The position numbers and the translations under genes are program-made. The notes beneath the pieces are model-generated. The model searched no databases, was not told the origin of the DNA, and saw only the letters and a program-made list of their open reading frames with translations. Of a stretch of DNA of 64,000 bases, positions 60,101-64,000 are shown in pieces. Location: contig CM041201.1 in assembly GCA_023078555.1 (NCBI GenBank), positions 5,153,713-5,217,712 on the forward strand, given 5' to 3'. Position 1 is the stretch's first letter. Each line of letters opens with the position of its first letter. This DNA comes from Ulva prolifera (lineage: Eukaryota; Chlorophyta; Ulvophyceae; Ulvales; Ulvaceae).

Positions 60101-60722
60101 GTGTCCCGATGATCGTTGCCCCTGCATTTCTCCAGCGGTGGTTCCCGTACCTCCGCCTTGCTCAGGTCTTTCAGACCCGCAAGAATGTGTATTTTTACCT
60201 GCGTTGACAGTGATGGATCGACAACGCAGCGTTTTCCGATTAAACAAGGTCGAGGCGTACATCAGAACTTGAAGTTGGCGAGGCAGAAATACAAGCCGAG
60301 ACCTCGCAATACAGTCTACAATGGTCTAGCGTACGTAGCAGAATGCGCACCTGGTCCAAGCTCCCCACTTTTCGATAGGCGTGCGCTAGCCGCAGCTCTG
60401 CCTTCGCAACATCCGTTGCTTTGGTATCTCCGATGTAACTGTCCAAGGGGTACATGGTTCGCTGTGTTTTGGCCCGCACTAGCAGCTGTTGGCAGTGAGC
60501 CAGGTTGTCCAGAGCATCTGCTGGACTGACGGCTTCCACTCTCTCCAAAGCGCTCTGGGGAGTTCCGTGTCCATCTGAACAATCAACTACATCGTAGTGA
60601 GCTAGCATTGTGGATCGACGTTGACGAACGAGCTGAATAGGTGGCAGGCTCAGCCTCGACCTTACATGCCCCCCGGCATCTGGCACACATCCCTCACGCG
60701 TAGAGTATGCAAATGGGTGCAA
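57198..60722 (-). CDS. TPR-containing protein with helicase-C-like segment (one or two genes)
   Basis: All coding signals here are on the minus strand. From the 5' side: a helical TPR-like exon (60250-60722, KAELRLAHAYRKVGSLDQ) joins in phase 0 at GTGCGC to another (59892-60222, VKIHILAGLKDLSKAEV). Next comes a large exon (59122-59811), then 58727-59125. These two carry a pattern like the C-terminal lobe of SF2/SNF2 helicases: QTLVVLGTTSVAVYLRQLLE, then SSVILATEAQLVGLDLSGC and KRIIQFDLSLPLSSVV. No matching N-terminal ATPase lobe (Walker A, DExD) was seen. Further exons follow at 58013-58711 and 57520-58023 (LLYCVATELANQGVEK), and a clear TPR, LLGDVYALSGRFQQAGESYE, lies at 57198-57434. Most joins are unresolved. 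I do not recognise the family. Confidence 0.5.
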
Positions 60723-61053
60723 AGTGGTTGAGGATTGGCATTGCGCGAGCAGTGCGACGCATGATTGCTTCGGGACCGTGGCGCATGGATCAGAATCCTG
60801 CAGAGTCGAGCTTCAATAACATTGTTATACCCGCGCCTTCTGATGTGCACTCCAGCACATACGGCACGTAGCATTTCACATGTGCCATTCTCATCATCGC
60901 TTGAAGAACCCACGTGTTGCTATTGCTTTGTTTGATAGTTACACCCGACAGCGACAGGCACTCTGCAGGCCGCAGCTCCCGGAAGGGGCATTCAAGAACA
61001 CTTGCATTGTCCCCTGGGGTTTCAGAACAGGCAAACAGCGCTTTGCACTAGCG

Positions 61054-62203
61054 TCAATCTTCATCCATGCCCGCATCGTCTAGTTGTGCAGTGGCTGCAG
61101 CCTCTGCCTGCTTAATCAAGTCGATTGGCACAGCTTTGTAGGCCCAGCCATTACCCTCAGTGAGCCACCCCATCTCAATCTCATGGTCTTTCTGATCATC
61201 CCGATTGGCCATGAACATCTTCACAATTCGCTGTACTGCCTCACGGCACGTCATCGAGTCCAAATCAAGCTTCTCAATTTCTGTCTTTGCGCCTTGCCGA
61301 TGCTTCCCTACAGCTGTTCCGTAGAATCTATGCACAATTCCAGACGTCTCCAGCAGGAACAATGCATGTCCATTGAGATTATCTTTCGCTGCCATCAAGT
61401 GTGCGGTGCCATATGGTCTCAAGTATCCATACAGATTAAATAAATGTAGGTAAGCACCCACGCGTTCTGCAAGCACATGACCTGGCATATCTTCACCATA
61501 GAACCTGTACAACAGATCCGCCATTAGGTCTTTGATCTGCCATAGTTTATGCCAAGTTCAACACCTGTGGCAGCGACGTACTCTTTGTAATTAGAGCACT
61601 CTTCGCTTGCACGATTGACAACTTGTCTCCCATCTGCTGGAATGCCGCACGTCACCTGTATATATGTCCTCGTCAAGAGTGTGGAGACAGATCACGCTCA
61701 TCTCCTGGCATCGACGCAACCCACAGGCATTGGGAGCCGCACCAGTCCCACGTGCTTGGCTGCGGCATGAACTCGCTTGTCGGAGTTAGGAACAAGCAGC
61801 TTAGACGTGACGGGTTTCTCCGTGGCCTGCAGATCATGGGCATGTCGAACCCAGTCAAGTTGGCGATCAGACACCAGTCAACACACAGTAGAGTAATGCT
61901 CATTCGCACCAGAATTACTCCATCTTTGCATCGCAGTCCAATAGCCGTCCTGCATTATTCTAGCAGTCCTGTACCACTGTTGAGAGAAGATGCACAGGCA
62001 GTGGGAAGGCAGGGCGTACGAGCTGTTGTCAACAGCCTTCTGTGCATACTCTGTTTGAAAAACCTTTCCATCTGGAGAGAATGTAGCCACGGAATAATCG
62101 TACTGCAAGTTACAACACCGCTCAGCGCCATGGGACCAGTGCAGCTGCACTCTTGACTGCCGAGAAAGTCCGATGTGCGCACCCCCGATCCTATCCCCGA
62201 CAT
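61054..62203 (-). CDS. PAG1: 20S proteasome subunit alpha-7 (PSMA3/PAG1)
   Basis: This is an outer-ring alpha subunit of the 20S proteasome. Six exons, 62183-62203, 62020-62102, 61910-61949, 61743-61826, 61582-61655 and 61054-61504, sum to 753 nt, giving 250 residues, the usual length. The start MSGIGSG is followed by the alpha signature [18 protein letters not shown]. Then come [74 protein letters not shown] and the acidic tail ending DDAGMDED. Each of the five junctions rebuilds family sequence in phase. The first exon encodes only seven residues. The tail is rich in Asp and Glu, as in other alpha-7 subunits. Confidence 0.96.
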
Positions 62204-63186
62204 GGTGCCGTGAGCTTCAGGATATGCTTTTTAATTTGAAGTAGCACTAGAATTTGATTTCTCCTGCACAACAATCGAACCACGCGAGCGCACACAGATA
62301 TGGCATTCCGTACATGGACCGACCGCTCATGAAATCACTAGTTGAGCACGATCATTCGTATCTTCAGTGCCTGCCGGGAGTCGCCGGTTCGTGTCCTTGT
62401 CTCCGGTAACAGGGAGACCGTCCTAATGCAGAGCAGCGCACTGCCTGACAACTCGAGAGTTTGACCGTGTCGACATGTCAGGAAACATCGTCAGGACGGT
62501 CACTGTGCACAGCTGTGCCCAGACAGTAGGCGAGTAAGCGTACATGTATCACCTTGATGGAGCTCCAGTGCTCAAACTACATCCTTCAAACATCGAATCA
62601 CGTTCCATTCAGTGTGCACACTGGGCGCTGAAGTTGAATAAATCTGCTGTACTTGATGGAGTACACGACAATACAATATCATATAGCTACGTGTATGCAG
62701 TCAAATAGTGCACATGGCTACATGGTTGTGCAGTGAAGGAGTTTGTGCTGCCAAGACAGCAGGGGGGGGGGGGGGGGGGGGGGGGTGACACTCAGGTCTG
62801 CAGGTATGTGTCCAGTGGTACGAGTGCACGACAGCCTTGGGTGCATAGCATACAGCCATTGCCTGACATGGTGCAGCGGCAGGTCCACACGTCCCGGGAT
62901 TTGAAACGTAGCCACTGAGCAGTTGTGGTTACATCTACACGGGCACTGGCCATATGGCCACTTATGTATCATGGCGGAACACCAGAGTGGAATCCAGAGC
63001 ACAACAATCTAGCTCGTCCATGCTTAGGACAATGTGAATCATTCTGAAGGCTTCAGGTATGCTACATGTGGGTGTCATCCTGAGCATCACCCAACATGCA
63101 CTGTCACGTGTGCTTTCACCACGCCCTGCTCAACACATGGAACACAGCGATCACGGCTCGCGATTACCACTGTAACCCGAGTCTGT
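62204..63186. other. Spacer upstream of the proteasome gene
   Basis: This should contain the PAG1 promoter and the 3' end of the NFX1-type helicase gene. A minus-strand stretch at 63087-63180 (SRDRCVPCVEQG) could be a further zinc-finger exon of that gene. A 24-base G homopolymer is at 62762-62785. Nothing else was recognised. Confidence 0.4.
62762..62785. repeat. 24-base G homopolymer
   Basis: An uninterrupted run of 24 G on the plus strand, the same length and strand orientation as the run at 39360-39383. Confidence 0.95.
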
Positions 63187-63828
63187 TCACACATTGCACG
63201 TATCTCCTCCAGCGTGGCAAAGCTTCTTGCACTTATGCCCGCATGGCATCTTGGCATTGCATTTGCAACTGCGCTGCCCCAACCGTGGATGGCTTGCAAA
63301 GTCAGCGGCCGTCTGCAGAAAAGTCTTGTGTGGATGCTTACCGCACCGCTGCTTGACTGTGACCCCAGTCACTATAGGTAAGTTTCCGGATCCCAACACG
63401 GTCAGCCACGCATTGTGTGCGCTCGTTTTGCCCTTCTTCGCCTGTTTGCCAGCAGCATGTTGCTGCACTGCAGCTGCAGTAGCTGCGCTGTAGCGAATCT
63501 GGCGTGGGCCCTGCTGGGAGCTTGTACTGGTGCTGTGTCTCGCCAATTCTGCGTTCTGCTCCAATGTGCCTTCGTGGCCAAGGAGGGTGAATGGGTTGGC
63601 CACCAGGATCAGGCCGTCCCTGGCCCGAGACAGCAGAACATTCACGCGCTGAGGCGCAGCAAGGAACCCCAGCTTGCCGTTGCCGTTACTACGGACGAGC
63701 GACCCGACCACAACTCGGCGCTCTTTGCCCTGGAAGTTGTCCACTGTTGCTACACAAACCTCCGGTTCCGGCACAGCATCTCCCGGAAAAGCCTGCAGCA
63801 CCTGGGCACCATGATGCACCAACTCCAT
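63187..63828 (-). CDS. SF1 helicase with NFX1-type zinc finger, ZNFX1-like (partial, 5' end outside window)
   Basis: The reading holds the last motifs of a UPF1-like SF1 helicase: VATVDNFQGKERRVVVGSLV (motif V region) and LGFLAAPQRVNVLLSRAR (motif VI region), then LILVANPFTL. After a Ser/Gln/Lys-rich linker it continues with a cysteine-rich end, VKQRCGKHPHK and CNAKMPCGHKCKKLCH, which is the NFX1-type finger that follows the helicase in ZNFX1-like proteins, linked to RNA binding and silencing or defence. The 5' exons lie beyond position 64000. The stop at 63187 may be intronic, with more fingers further down. An intron may lie within 63360-63420. Family identity is firm; exon limits are not. 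Confidence 0.82.
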   Translation of the reverse strand: MELVHHGAQVLQAFPGDAVPEPEVCVATVDNFQGKERRVVVGSLVRSNGNGKLGFLAAPQRVNVLLSRARDGLILVANPFTLLGHEGTLEQNAELARHSTSTSSQQGPRQIRYSAATAAAVQQHAAGKQAKKGKTSAHNAWLTVLGSGNLPIVTGVTVKQRCGKHPHKTFLQTAADFASHPRLGQRSCKCNAKMPCGHKCKKLCHAGGDTCNV

Positions 63829-64000
63829 GATGCAACAGATCCCATGTTACTCCGCTAAAATGGTGCTTACTAGATACACGGTGTGACTGGAATGGAGTAC
63901 ATGCACGTGCCGTGCGGAATGAGGTCAAGTAGTGCTAGTGCTCTTCAGCATTCAAGGCATCACGGAAGACAGCGCCACGGCTGCAGAGTGGATGCGCACG

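Noticed and set aside
1..64000. tRNA, rRNA, CRISPR arrays, bacterial operons, insertion sequences or viral genes
   Set aside because: I saw no tRNA-like cloverleaf with a T-loop box, no rRNA sequence, no spaced direct-repeat array and no transposase or viral motif. A covariance-model scan would be needed to exclude small RNAs.

Overview
The window is nuclear DNA of a photosynthetic eukaryote of the green lineage, most likely a green alga or an early streptophyte alga. Nearly every recognisable gene is split by short spliceosomal introns. Several encode nuclear-made plastid proteins: a PsbY polyprotein, a DEG5-type lumen protease, zeta-carotene desaturase and a PsbP-domain protein. Nuclear psbY points to green algae or plants rather than red-derived plastids (established knowledge). 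TGTAA, the usual poly(A) signal of many green algae, follows the stop codons of three genes. No bacterial, viral or organellar gene was seen.

Layout. 1-15.5 kb holds plastid genes: a three-unit PsbY precursor (-), a PDZ-less DEG5-like protease (+), zeta-carotene desaturase (+) and an unnamed two-helix plastid membrane protein (+). Between the last two lies a 4 kb gene-poor stretch with several inverted repeats and a pair of perfect heat-shock elements. 15.5-22.2 kb holds an orphan glycosyltransferase-like exon and an unrecognised multi-exon gene. 22.8-31.8 kb holds ribosomal protein S3 (-), a RING-FYVE-SYLF fusion (+) and a PsbP-domain lumen protein (-). 32-38 kb is mostly without recognisable genes. 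38.3-39.8 kb holds a TMEM144-like membrane transporter (-). 42.4-48.8 kb holds APC7 (+) and succinyl-CoA ligase alpha (+). 49.7-56.5 kb holds a FIG4-type SAC phosphoinositide phosphatase (-). 57.2-60.7 kb holds one or two unrecognised TPR-containing genes with a helicase-C-like segment (-), followed by proteasome subunit alpha-7 (-). The window ends inside an NFX1-type zinc-finger SF1 helicase (-).

The genes are not an operon. The main functional theme is the thylakoid: PsbY, DEG5 and the PsbP-domain protein all belong to the thylakoid membrane or lumen, and ZDS supplies carotenoids to the same membrane system. The remaining genes are housekeeping: ribosome, proteasome, anaphase-promoting complex, TCA cycle and phosphoinositide turnover. 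Exon models were built by hand from reading frame, splice-site phase and family alignment from memory. Where the exons sum to whole codons and each junction restores a known motif, the model is strong. First exons carrying transit peptides are often unresolved.
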